Positions 27,002-38,621 of a stretch of DNA of 64,000 nt are shown here, piece by piece; position 1 is the first letter of the stretch, and every line of letters starts with the position of its first letter. The translations under genes and the position numbers were made by a program. The DNA comes from Exophiala sp. HKRS030 (Eukaryota; Ascomycota; Eurotiomycetes; Chaetothyriales; Herpotrichiellaceae). The notes beneath the pieces were generated by a model, which did not search any database, had not been told where the DNA came from, and worked only from the letters and a program-made list of their open reading frames with translations. The DNA is taken from positions 7,626,001 to 7,690,000 of the forward strand of contig JAHWDD010000001.1 in the NCBI GenBank assembly GCA_023897205.1. Reading direction: 5' to 3'.

Positions 27002-28078
27002 ATGGGATCTGTATTGGTGTTCGCCCTTCGTGGGCGACTGTTGGCAACAGTGTGGGTGTTCTTAGTGCTTCTCGGAACCTTGATCGTTCGTGAGTGTGCA
27101 TGAGCGCTGGATATGTCTGCAGCAGTCCTGTGTAACTGACATTGCGATGTAGTAAGGCCATCTCAAGAGCCACCAAGATGGATGCGGAGGCTAGCTGAGA
27201 CCCAAGCAACTCCAGAAAACAAGCTACAACAATCCGAGAGTCGGCTTAGCGATGGCACTTTGCTCTTCGAGCGACGAAGACCGGCTGCAACACCGGATCT
27301 GATCTGGCTTTGTCTCACTAAAGATCACACATCCTGGGGTCAAATGGACAACGAACAGCGTACTTTTGAGGACTTTCTTACCCTTGTTCGTTCAAGCAGA
27401 CTTGATCCCAGCCGAATCTCCCTAAGCCTTTTGACTAGCTCTGAGAATGAATACCATCATTTCAAGCTCGCTACTAAAGGTTATCCTTTTGCTCGATTCT
27501 CTGTGCTTCTCCATCGAGGGTTTCATGAAGTCAGAAGACAACCGAGTATACCAGATGAGGAAGAGCTACAGAAACAACGCCAAAGCGAAATTGCAAAATT
27601 GCGAAACTACCTGCTCCTTCGAACGTTGAAAGAGGAGCGCCACATCTTCTGGTTGGATCCAGATGTATATCAAATCAATCCTGGCATTGTGCAAAGAATG
27701 ATAGCACACTCGGAGAGTCGCGATGACGCGGGTATAATTACTGCTAGATGTTCACTGGGGAAGAATGAAAGTTATGATGTACACTCGTGGAGTGGGACGA
27801 AGCAGGATCAGCATTATCTTGCTGAATCTCTCAGAGGGACGTCTGACAATGACATAGTTCCGCTCACTGCTGTAGGAGCCAGTGTTTTATACATGCGATC
27901 CTCACTAGTATGGCGAGGATTGACTTTCCCGCCTCACTACACAGTTGGCACAGGCTGGGATCATGAAGGCCACGACGGAATTGAGACGGAAGGTCTCTGC
28001 CAACAGGCAAGAGGGCTCAGAGGCGGCGGTTGCTTTGCGCTTGGGGGCAACTGGCACGTTAGGCACGCTTTTACATGA
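27002..28078 (+). CDS. GT62 (Mnn9/Anp1/Van1-type) mannosyltransferase-like protein
   Basis: A type II Golgi membrane protein of the family that builds alpha-mannan on glycoproteins. Exons are 27002-27089 and 27153-28078 (intron 63 nt), giving 337 residues. The first exon supplies a short basic N-terminus and a transmembrane anchor (residues about 13-30, LLATVWVFLVLLGTLIV). Family landmarks in order: SEIAKLRNYLLLRTL, the DxD-type metal site in WLDPDVY at about residue 187, YDVHSWSG, LTAVGASVLYMRSS, and ETEGLC near the C-terminus. It ends CFALGGNWHVRHAFT. It is shorter than yeast Mnn9 or Van1 and probably belongs to a side branch seen in moulds; the exact linkage made is unknown. Confidence 0.82.
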
Positions 28079-28376
28079 TGATGACCATGCTGCGAACATC
28101 GACACCGGTAAATACCCACAAGAATTATCGTCTCCCGTGGAACCAAGTGCACCATAGCATTTTATTGGCAATATATTTGTTCTAGTTACGATTGACTTGT
28201 TCCACTGATATCGAGAACTTGAGATATACAGGTGTTGAAATAGCGGTAATTCTTTCGTGTGAATGCTCAGCTAGCATCTCCAACAAGAAGCACGGTATGC
28301 GCAGCGAGTATGCTCTGAAAAAGTCTCATATTTTCATTTCCAGTTCGTCCATTCAAAGTCGCTATTTAAACTAGTC

Positions 28377-29841
28377 TTATTCTGGACGGCTCATACGTCG
28401 TTCGATCCATCTTGAGAATGTTACAGATGGCAGGTCCACGAACTTGCAGAACAATTCAGCCGCCCAAAACCAGAAGGGCAGCATGACCACATAGCTGCAG
28501 ATCCAGATAAACAGGAACTGTCGAAGATTTGTGTCTTCTCTTCCACTGGTGTCGCACACACGGCGGAAGAACCCAATAACAATATAGCCCAATGACCTGA
28601 TGACCATTCCATGAGACAAGTATAGAGCGAATGAGATCTTTCCCAAGTATTCCGCAATACGGCTCGAGAAGACTTTGGAAATGCTGGGCGAATTGATGCA
28701 AGCCCAAGTAGTGATGAGCGAACCAATGGCTCTTAAAATTCTGTTTTTGTCCCATGCACTCTCTGGTAGAAGCCCGGCCAAGAATGCATGTGGTTGAATG
28801 GTAACAGGCTCGACGAGGGGAACGCCCATTATGAAAAGGCCTATGAGAAAGGCTGCAATCCACGAGATCGTGATAAATCGTGGTGATCTCTTGTATTTCG
28901 TGAGGAATAGTGGGAGCGACAGACCTGGTTCGTGGAGTCCTACATTGGACGAAGCATTCTTCCTGATGATATCAAGCTCCGCAAGAAACATGCCGCCAAT
29001 GAAAAGGCTTGTACTCCTATAATCATTCAAGAGACAATGAATCGTGACACTGCCATGAATAATGAGCCGCCACGAACTCTTCAACAGAGAGGTTCCGGTC
29101 AAAATAAGAAATAGAATCATGCTGCACTTGAATTCGACCGGAATCGTCCAGAGGTGCTTGTCATATTCGAAAAGCCCATCAACACTATCGACACCTGGCA
29201 TCGAGGCTCCAAAGAGAACCTGAACCTCTCTCGTGGCGCTCCTGATTTGTTCACCAAGGGTGGATTCCATCGACGGAGGGCGCTCTCGCAAAAGACCCTC
29301 AAATGTTTCATACTCCAACCTGGCACCTTCAAAAGCTTTCATCTGTGCCAACATCGCAATCAGAAAGACAACTGCAAGTGCTGGTAGGAATAGGCGAAAG
29401 CTGCGACGAAAAATTGACGAGGCGACATGCTTTTGGATAGAAGCCTCGCCGGCATGAAGCATTTTCAATGGCTTCTGGGACAACACATATCCAGAAATGA
29501 CGAAGAAGACGTTCACCATTGACTCAGCATCCCAAATCAGTGAAACAAACGGCTTCCACATAAAGCCCTGCGACAATTCTGCGACATCGTTCTGCCAAGG
29601 ATCATCAATGGCACAGGCCCAATGGCTATTCAGCACAATCCAGCATGCAACACCCCGCAAGCCATCCAAAGCTGCGATGTTGCTTGATACCTTCACTGGT
29701 TTTGGTGGTGACTTGAAAAGGAAGCCTGGAAGAATGGCAGAAAGGATACTGCCGACCGAGTTGGTATATGTGTGGACTTCCTGGATCAGAAAGACGTTCT
29801 GAAGAAGGGTATATAGTACTCACCATGCTTTCCATATTCAT
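28377..29841 (-). CDS. acyltransferase-3 family membrane protein
   Basis: A multi-pass enzyme family that moves acyl groups (often acetyl) onto sugars, lipids or secondary metabolites. The main exon is 28377-29780; its first ATG-like codon is GTG, so a 6-codon first exon at 29824-29841 (MNMESM) spliced through a 43-nt intron is proposed, giving 473 residues. The family signature AALDGLRGVACWIVLNSH lies at about residue 40, and NVFFVISGYVLS follows at about 95; a typical RRSFRLFLPALAVVFL segment comes next. About ten hydrophobic segments follow. The catalytic His of the family is expected in LNSHWA. The neighbour on the left is the convergent GT62-like gene. The substrate is unknown. The first exon is the weak point: the intron is short with no clear branch site. 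Confidence 0.82.
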
Positions 29842-30877
29842 GAAAGACTCTGTTAGGTCGGATAAGGACCTCAGAACGACCGGTTTTCTCTAGCATCATC
29901 GGTGCAAGGCAGGTAACGTGCTGGCGAACCCGTCAAAGTAGACCGACGCATAGTAAATGGCACCCCCATCGTACTTCTACAACACGCTTTCAAATTATTA
30001 CGGGGGCAATCTGATGTGAGAAATAAGGGGGGCAGTCCAACGCATCATTGACAGCGGGGCATTTATTCCCATCACCTTTCTTGGCCATCTGGCAGATGCC
30101 AAGGTGACCAAAAAGAGTGATGGATCCGATCAAATCCGGAAGCAAAATGAAACGGAATCACACCCGGCAGTGCTTGAATAGACTTTGATATTGAAAACCG
30201 ACATCATGGACCTCAAATTGTGGGCGTAGACAGATCACAAAGATCTTTTTGAGGTCTGTGCCAGATCAAAGGGGAGAGCGAATCGCTTGACATCTTGGCA
30301 TAGTCCCATTTTTCCGGTTCACAAGCGCACTGAATCTGTCAAGAATGATGTCAAAGTTTCACGATGACAGAAGCGAGGTCACAAATCACGGCAGCCAAGC
30401 AGATTGATAATCCACAAGTCCGGTGGAATCTCCTGTCATAACCGAACGCTGGGTATTGATGTTTGAACCTACGGAGTGAAGGCAGTCGGCTTGAACTGTG
30501 CCAAAATTCCTTTGAAAGTGATGCAGACTGGGAGATGCACTTATTTAGAGTCTTCCAACGACCCGAAGATTGATTTGAACCAGGGCTACAAGGTCAACCG
30601 TATCGTACTTTTGTTGATAAATGAATGTTGGTCTTGTGATAAATGAGTGACAACAAGACAAAGACTGGCGGCAAATATCGCAATAGATATCAATCTCGCC
30701 TGAATAACAGAATAATAAAACCACCACCTGATGATGTGTCAAGTTGGATGCTGAGAATAAAAGAATGGTAAGCATCCGCTCCACTTCGTCCATCGACAAC
30801 TTCGTCCATGCCCCTGTGCATTCTTCACCTTACTCCATCGGTTCCATTCTGTCGTCACTGAAATTTGGGAACTTTGC
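29842..30877. other. intergenic, ENA ATPase stop to acyltransferase start
   Basis: A 1036-bp tandem gap, with no recognisable gene. It should contain the acyltransferase promoter. Confidence 0.45.
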
Positions 30878-33800
30878 TCACACCGAACTACTATCTTTGG
30901 ATTCCATGGTAGCTTTGTCCCAGCCTTCTTGATAACGTGTCTTATGTAATCTCCACCTCTTGAAAGCCTTCCAAGTCTCAATTGTGGAAACATATAAAAC
31001 AAGACAGCCAAAAACAATACCCCATTCGTAGGTGATTCTAGAATGCCTGAAGACAATGGTGTTCACCGCTGGAAGATAGACCAACGGGAATACCAAAAGA
31101 AAACCGGAGACGCAAGCCCAGAACAGGAACTTGTTGTTGTAAATTGTTGGAAAGACAGAGAAGATCTTTGCGACACGCCGATCGGAGCGCTGAAGTCCGC
31201 CAATATTCATGTTGAAGAGAGATGCGTTCATGTCTTTGACTTCCCACGCAGTGGCAAGGAGTGCAAAGCTGAGAAAGGAGAAAGTTGTGGCCCGGGCTCT
31301 GAAGACAACATCACAGGAATCGTGGTAATCCTGGTTGCAATCCAGTCCGAGGTTCCCATCACCAATACCATAAACAACAGATACAAATGCGGCTAGACAT
31401 AGAGACCCCATGGTGACACCATAGACCATTTTGTCAAGAATCAGCTGCTTTGTAAAGACTCCGACGCGCATCGAGCGAGGGGGCGGTTCATGATATCAAC
31501 AACCCCAGGTTCCAAACCGAGACCAAGAGCGAGTGGAGACGATGTCACCAAGTTCGCCCAAAGAATTTCGATTGGTGAAAGCGGAAAGACTGAGACATCG
31601 TTCTCGTCCTTGAAGGCAAGACCGATCATGAGCAGGACCACTTGAGCGATATTGGAAGTGAGCAAGTGGAGCAAGAACTGGGGTACCGTTAGCACTAGAG
31701 ACCATTCGTCGGCAAGTGTGATGCACGAACCTTCTGAATATTGTCGAACAATCTTCTACCTTCCTGAATGGCACTAACAATGGACGCAAAATTATCGTCG
31801 GCCAAAACCATGTCAGCAGCTTGTTTGGCGACATCGCTACCATTTAGGCCCATAGCGATACCAATGTCGGCAAGTTTGAGGGCCGGCGAGTCATTGATGC
31901 CGTCGCCAGTCATGATGCAGAACGCCTTTCTCCGATGCAGGGCTTTCACCATTTTCACCTTTGTTGCTGGAGAACATCGCGCAATGACAAGGGGTAATTT
32001 CTCGAGGCCGTCAATTTCTGCGTCAGACAACTTGTCAAACTCCTGTGCAGCCATGATTTCTCTACGAGCTGCCTGAGTTGGTGCGCTTAAGAGACTGGCA
32101 TCGACGATACCTACCTCTGCGGCGATCGCAGTAGCAGTACGGATGTGATCACCTGTAAGCATATGAACTGTAATTCCAGCTTGACGACAAGTACGAACGG
32201 CCCCGGCGGTTTCTGCGCGAGGGGGTCGTATAAGCCAATCAAACCAGCAAAGGTGAGACCCTGTTCAACCACATTACGTTCAGATAATTGGGTTTTTTCA
32301 CTTCCTTGTATAACCTTTGACGCCAGGCATAGTACACGAAGGCCCTCACCCGCCATTCTTTCTGCATCGTCGGCAATACGAGCCTTTTCTTCGTCAGAAC
32401 AAGTGGTGATGGGAAGCACTGCTTCAACAGCACCTTTGGTGAAAATGTCGATGATATTCGCCTTCTCGCTAGAGTAAGCCATGGACATCCTTTTGATGGT
32501 TGAATCGAATGCAAACTCGGCGATCAGCGAACGGTGGTGCAAGTTCACAGCTTCAGCTTTCCCATGTCCGAAACGCATGGCGAAAACGTGCAATGCTATT
32601 TCGGTAGGTTCACCAATGGCAGTCCAATTGCCTTGTCCCGCTACAGCTTGGTTTGCAGCACCAGATTCAGTGCGATTGAGGTTTTGGACGGTGGATATGT
32701 TGCACAGAGATATGATGTCGAGGAACCGATCCAGTGCAGTCTGCTGGTCGCCAGGCTTCTTACCTGGACCTGCCATTTCCACTTCCACAGTGCCACTTGT
32801 AGGATCAAAAGGATTAGTTGTACCATGAACAACCAGAGTTTCGCCATCGTGAATGAGAGCCCTTCTAACAATCATTTTGCCTTGGGTGAGTGTGCCCGTC
32901 TTGTCAGAACAAATATTCGTGACACCACCAACCGCTTCAAGGGAGGCCAATTTCCGAATGACAATGTTGCTCTTTGCCATAGCTTTGGTACCGACGGCGA
33001 TAGTGAGGGTAAGAACAGCAATCAGACTCTCTGGAATGACTGCCACAGCCACGCAGATACCGTAAATGAGTACTTCACCCTCCACGTCCCACAGGCTGGC
33101 CGAGAACACAATTATTGCAAGGAGGATGGCAAGGCCGAAGAGCAACAGAGCAAATTTGCTGAGTTTAACTTGGAGAGGGCTTCCGACCAAACCGAGGGCA
33201 TTTTTGACGGCTCCCCAAAAGCGACCCATGGATTTCTTGAAGAAAGAAGATCCAGCCTTGGAGTGTTTCTTGTCTTGCAGTAGAGCGGCGATCTTGCCGA
33301 CTTCTGTGGCCATGCCAATCGCTACAACAACACCAGTTGCTCGACCGCGAGTTACCATTGATGCAGAATACACCATATTGGTACGGTCGCCGATAGGCAT
33401 TTCCGTGTTGGAGAAGACAACATTGTCGAATTTCGAGATTGGAACAGATTCGCCAGTAAGTAAAGCCTCGTCCGTTGACAAGTTGATGGATTCTATCAGT
33501 CGAAGATCCGCGGGCACAACGCCACCAGCTGTAAGTTGCACGATATCACCGACGACCAAGGTCTCAGCTTTGATGACCTTGATCTGGGAGTCACGAACAA
33601 CTTTACATTCCGGGGTTGAAAGAGCCTGAAGCGACAGGATAGTCTGTTCCGCACGATAGTCTTGAATGAACCTGTTGTACAAGTCAGTGAGTCGCCTGGC
33701 CAGTCAAACGTGCAGGTACGTACCCAACGACGATATTGAGAACGATGACGAATGTGATGACCGCACCCTCAATATAGTCTTGAAGACTGAAGGACAAGAT

Positions 33801-34215
33801 CATGGTGATCAAAAGGACGAGAGTCAGACTATTCGAGATTTGCCTTATGAATATTTGGAAGATGGAAACCCTCTCAGAGTCCTTAATCTTGTTAGGCCCA
33901 GCCCTCGCCAGTCGGGCTGCGGCTTCATCGTGACTGAGGCCATGCCTGGGGGAACGACAAGTTAGTACAACTGGCAACGCGCCAGTTGAAAAGAACTTAC
34001 TCTTTGACCACACCAAGTCGTTTCGTGATAGTTTCAGGGTCAAATGTATGAGCGTAGGCACAGATGTCGTGGTCGGGGGTGCTTTCGTCAGGGACGGCAA
34101 CACCTTCCTTTCCCTGATGGTCGTGTTTAGATTTGCTAAGTTGAGGACTACCACCCCTCGTATAGGGGTTCCTCTACGGATTCAGACGGCTCAAGCTGCG
34201 TCGAATCGCTGCCAT
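30878..34215 (-). CDS. ENA: ENA-type Na+/K+ efflux P-type ATPase (type IID), two frame breaks
   Basis: Exports Na+ or K+ at the plasma membrane, giving salt and high-pH tolerance. Minus-strand exons are 34178-34215, 34001-34135, 33724-33945, 31731-33671 and 30878-31677 (introns 42, 55, 52 and 53 nt). The start is the ATG at 34215 (MAAIRRSLSRLNP). The frame is restored by one added base at 32221-32225 (GLYDPPRAETAGAV, then VHMLTGDH) and one at 31479-31483 (MNRPPRSMRVGVFTK); the product is then 1045 residues, normal for ENA. Motifs: LLTGESVP, ICSDKTGTLTQGKM, FTKGAVEAV, MTGDGINDSPALKLADIGIAMG. NRPPR followed by GVFT and VYG is specific to the fungal ENA group. Both breaks are in runs of five G/C where six are needed. 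Without correction the gene would be read as three pieces. Confidence 0.9.
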
Positions 34216-36400
34216 TTGGGGGATTGGAGGTAATAACCATTCAAGTAGAAGTAAACCACAAGAAGACGAAGTTGAAGTCGTCGGCAAGCGAATGACGATT
34301 GAGTGATAGAGTTCTGAGAGATACGAGTAGATCAAGATCTAACCCACGATCGGATTGTCCAGATTCCTATCCATGGTCGGACGTGCTGGTTTATGAGTTC
34401 GGAATTCGCCAAGATCCCCGCAGTATTGGCATGGGTTGCACTGCCTCCTTGCCATGCATTTCCACGAGAGGTTGCGGATAAGCTCGATGCACTCAGCCAA
34501 GACCGTAGGCAAGTGGTACCAAGCACAACCAAAGTACACTAGACCAAGATTTCTGTTGCTGGTACAGCGTAACTTTCAGCCCAGCGACTTGAGCCTCTCG
34601 AGACTAAGGTGGCATGAGGGCTTCGTACTCAGTCTCAAGTTCCAGCCACGAGTGAGTTGGATTCGTCTTGATGCAGAGATCAGCGTACTATCACGATCTC
34701 CTGAGGACAGACAAGCCTGTCTTGGAGGCGACGGCTCTCACCAATCTAAGTAGATGCTTGGCAAGGTTTCTTGAATTGTGTGGAGATATCTTTTTGCATT
34801 TTGTGGCGACGTGTTGGAGGAGGCCCAATCGAGCTCCGTGAATTCCTTCATATGTGTTCAGCATGAAGGGGTGATCAGACGGTGGCCACGAGAATGCGCC
34901 TAGACTTTTTGTACGTCAGCACTCATGCCGGTGGTTATTTAGCATCCTTGGCAGGTTTGACGTGATTGCCCACTTCCAACTTCCTCCCTCGCCACTGCAA
35001 GATTTCTGCAAGTCGCAGGTAGACATGTCACATTGTTATCGCACTGTCTGGTACTTTGAGCATGAAAATTAGGCTATCAATCAAGGATGCCAGACTCCAC
35101 CCACCGATATCACTCCGAGCCCTTCCTTCCAATCGCGGGTCCGGACAACTTGACGGTCACATTGCATTCCGGAGGTTCCAAAGCATCTTCACTCAGGAGA
35201 ATCAGCTGCCCAGGTGCCTAGGTAAACAGTTAACTAAGGCGACCACTATGGGCGAATAAAGCGAATGCTCTCGCATCGTGGCCATGCAATGGACGACGCA
35301 CTTTAGTGTATGAGCTCACCAATATCACTGCATTGATTGTACAGTTTGACTAAACCCACCCATGCTTCACTTGTCAGAAATCATTGCACGGAAGGCGATA
35401 TAAAAATAAATGCTCTCGCCGCCATTACGTTGTCTGCGCCACCGTTTCACGTGACCAACTAGAGTTGTGGCGCAGTTTGTGGCGAGTGGTTTTTGATATT
35501 CAGCACCAGCCAGACTCGTCATGATGTCCACAAGATACATCATCAGATCCTTCTCATCGGCTGGAAGACCTCGTTGCTTTTGTCGAGGCATAGCCTTATC
35601 TTCTTGTGCGTCAATTTTATGACTCCACACGCATTTACTCTTGTATCATGACTCTGAACGTGGTCAACGGCGACTTGTCTCTCCACAGAAACATTCTGTA
35701 GCTCAAAATTCTATCCCTTTGGCAGCAGAATGCCCCGTTCGTCCTCTGTGCACATTCGGGAATACGAGCCACAGTCTTTTGAAGTGGCTTCAGAGAATTG
35801 GATGTTTGGACTTGATTATATGCCAAACTAGACTGTGCCAGGACCAAATATACGTTCAGACCATTTCCCAATCGTGATGCCGGGGTCTTTCAACATCCTC
35901 ATCTGCAACATTTGCCCTAATTAATTCCGATATTGCTACTGGAACCCGTGGTTCGATATCAGCCCCTGCAGTTGCAGTTGCAGTGGTACAATGCCAAATG
36001 CAGTGTCTCGGCACATGTTTTGTTCCTGGTCCTGGTTGGAGGCTTCCCCGCAAATGCGGAATTAACGCTTCATGAATGGGGTACTGACCAGTGCCGAAGC
36101 CTCAGGCGTGTTGGAACTGCCGAAGGTCTTGAATCGAATATGCAAATCATCAAGCTTTAGGCTTTCTTTCCTTCACTTCTGCGGCCCAACTGGAGCCTTT
36201 CAGGTCAAGGCCGTGGCTTGAAGTCTCCTGGAAGAAATTCCGTGCTGGGCGGCTAACAAAGCGACTTCGCTCGAAGACATGCCCGAGCATCAAAAGATAC
36301 CTCACAACTTCTTGTCTTGAAATTTCCCTGAATCATTGGCCACATTCATATTTTCTGTCAGGTCACCTTACTTCACGAACAATCAGACCTAGCTCCGGCG
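34216..36400. other. divergent promoter region, ENA ATPase / P450
   Basis: A 2.2-kb gap; ORFs at 34436-34753 and 35367-35871 have no recognisable content. It carries three copies of TGCAGT at 35967-35984. Confidence 0.45.
35967..35984 (+). repeat. TGCAGT x 3
   Basis: Three perfect tandem copies of a six-base unit in intergenic DNA; a short microsatellite with no known role. Confidence 0.7.
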
Positions 36401-38010
36401 ATGATATTCTCACGGGTTTCAGAGATTCAGGCGTCTCACTTGCTCGGGTTAGCTGTGCTCCTAACTGTGCTCCGATTTTGTTACAACAAGTACTGTTGTG
36501 GACTTGCGCATATCCCTGGACCACTGCTGGCAGGCTGTACGGACCTATGGAGACTTCGGCAAGCACAGCATCGAAGACCAGAGCTCGTTCACATCAAATT
36601 ACATGAAAAATATGGTTCTTTGGTGAGAATAGGGCCGAACTCGGTATCGGTTTCAGATCCGCGTGCTATCTCCGTGATATATGCCCTGAATGGTGGGTTC
36701 ACGAAGTCGGAGTTTTACGCTGTCCAGCAGACATTGGCGAAAGGGAAGCGGCTCTTCACTCTTTTCACATCGCTTGACGAACGGTTCCACGCAAAGCTTC
36801 GACGTGCAGTCTCAAATGCCTACGCCATGAGCACCCTTGTGCAATTCGAACAGTACATAGATTCCACCACCAACGCGTTCCTCAGACAAATGAGAGAGCG
36901 ATTCGCCGACAAGCCGGGAGTCCAATGCAATTTCTCCACATGGTTGCAGTGGTACGCTTTCGATGTGATCGGCGAACTAACGTTCTCAAAGAGGCTTGGA
37001 TTTTTAGACGGCGGAGTTGATGTCGAGGGCATTATCAAGAGCATCGAAGGCATCTTGGACTATGCTGCTGTGGTAAGATGTTTCTTTCGCTTTACACCAT
37101 AAAGTCGCTAATTTTCAAGGTCGGTCAAATGCCATTCCTAGACAATATCTTTCTTAAAAATCCAATCCGAATCCTTCTCAGCAAGCATGGGCTTATTAAC
37201 GCAAACACTTTCATGGTCGACTTCGCGCGGAAACGCCTTGCCGAGCGAACGGAACTACAGAAAGGGGATTCGGCCGAAGGAGCTCAACAACGTTCCTATG
37301 TACGCAATGATTTCCTTTCCCGGTTCCTGGCTGCACACGAGAAGGATCCTGAATTTATTTCAAACGACCGCGTCTTGGCCCTCACCGTGGCAAACATATT
37401 CGCTGGGTCCGACACAACGGCCATATCACTGAGAGCAGTGTTCTACTATCTCTTGAAGACTCCATTGTGTTTGCAGCTGCTTATGAATGAGTTGTGGGAG
37501 CAAAAGAGACTGGGACACTTTAAAAGGACCGACGGTCTCGTGGATTGGGACGAGGTTCGAGAGCTTCCGTATCTCAGCGCCGTCATTAAGGAGGCGCTGA
37601 GATGCCATCCTGCGGCTGGGCTAACTCTGGAACGCGTCACCCCAAAGCAAGGAGCCATGGTTTGCGGTCAATTCATACCAGGAGGGACTATCATCGGATG
37701 CAATGCCTGGACGGTTCATCGCGATGTACAAACGTTTGGAGAGAACCCAGAAGACTTCAGACCCGCTCGCTGGATTGATGCATCCAAGGACCAGAAACGA
37801 ATTATGGAAAGTTCGTTGTTTACCTTCGGTGCTGGATCGCGGACCTGCATCGGCAAGAATATCAGCCTACTGGAAATCTACAAATTCGTTCCTGCGGTTT
37901 TGATGGCCTTTAAGATATCATTAGCAGACCCATCGACACCCTGGACGCTTCACAATGCATGGTTCGTAAAGCAAAGCGACTTTAAAGTAACTCTACAGTC
38001 ATATAAGTAG
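36401..38010 (+). CDS. cytochrome P450, pisatin-demethylase-like
   Basis: A heme monooxygenase of the endoplasmic reticulum. Exons are 36401-37072 and 37120-38010 (intron 47 nt), giving 520 residues. The N-terminal anchor is residues about 12-28 (LLGLAVLLTVLRFCYNK), followed by the proline hinge HIPGPLLA. The helix-I oxygen-binding motif is AGSDTT, the K-helix ExxR is EALR, and the heme loop is FGAGSRTCIGKN with the iron-ligating cysteine at residue 467. The overall pattern, including FTKSEFY and the PxRW segment (RPARW), resembles fungal P450s annotated as pisatin demethylase (CYP57-like), a label that covers many substrates. It is convergent with the DHA2 exporter gene and may belong to the accessory run ending at 49.2 kb. 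Confidence 0.92.
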
Positions 38011-38621
38011 GAATTCAAGCAAAAGCATTTCCATGTTCCCATCCCTCGTAGCAACAAGACGCGTAGTGCGCCGCTGCTTGAGCGGGCCGGAGACTATTGC
38101 CGTGGGTGACTCTCTACCGCCAATTGCTTCTCTAGCAAATTCTGCTGACGGTCGGTTTCCAAGGTGTGCGAGACCTGGTATATGAATAGCTGGTTCAAGC
38201 AGCAGGTGTATCCTCAGAGATTATCATTGTTACCATAGCATACTCTGATTGTACTGCTGGCTCTAGATCGTCGATCAGAGCAGCAAGGCATCCATCAAAA
38301 CCGACAGGGAACAGAAACCTAAGGAGAATCAATCGTACATGATTATGTGGGAAAACATCCCAGCATTTGGACTGCGTCATTTGTAGCTTTGGCCTACTTA
38401 ACTCTAAAGTCCAATATGATGTCTACCGTGCGATGAGTCTAACTTCGAAATTATGGGAGCGGTGAGTGATGAAATTTCTCTTCAGTTCGCTCCTGATCCA
38501 GCATAAACTCCGATGCGTGTTTCCGCATGATCGACACGATTGCCCTGTCTATCCGTCCTCGACTCGAAACCCATTGTTGATACAATATCCTATGTGTGCA
38601 AAACGAAATCAGGTCATAAAC
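38011..38621. other. intergenic, convergent P450 / exporter
   Basis: A 611-bp gap with nothing recognised. Confidence 0.5.

Noticed and set aside
32215..32230. Programmed -1 ribosomal frameshifting in the P-type ATPases
   Set aside because: The sites do not form a canonical X-XXY-YYZ heptamer in frame, and the same kind of break appears in unrelated genes, so a technical cause is simpler.
32534..33629. 249- and 187-codon plus-strand ORFs inside the ENA gene
   Set aside because: They are antisense to conserved P-type ATPase motifs.
35367..36053. Three short minus-strand ORFs upstream of the P450
   Set aside because: They do not join by plausible introns and have no known domain.
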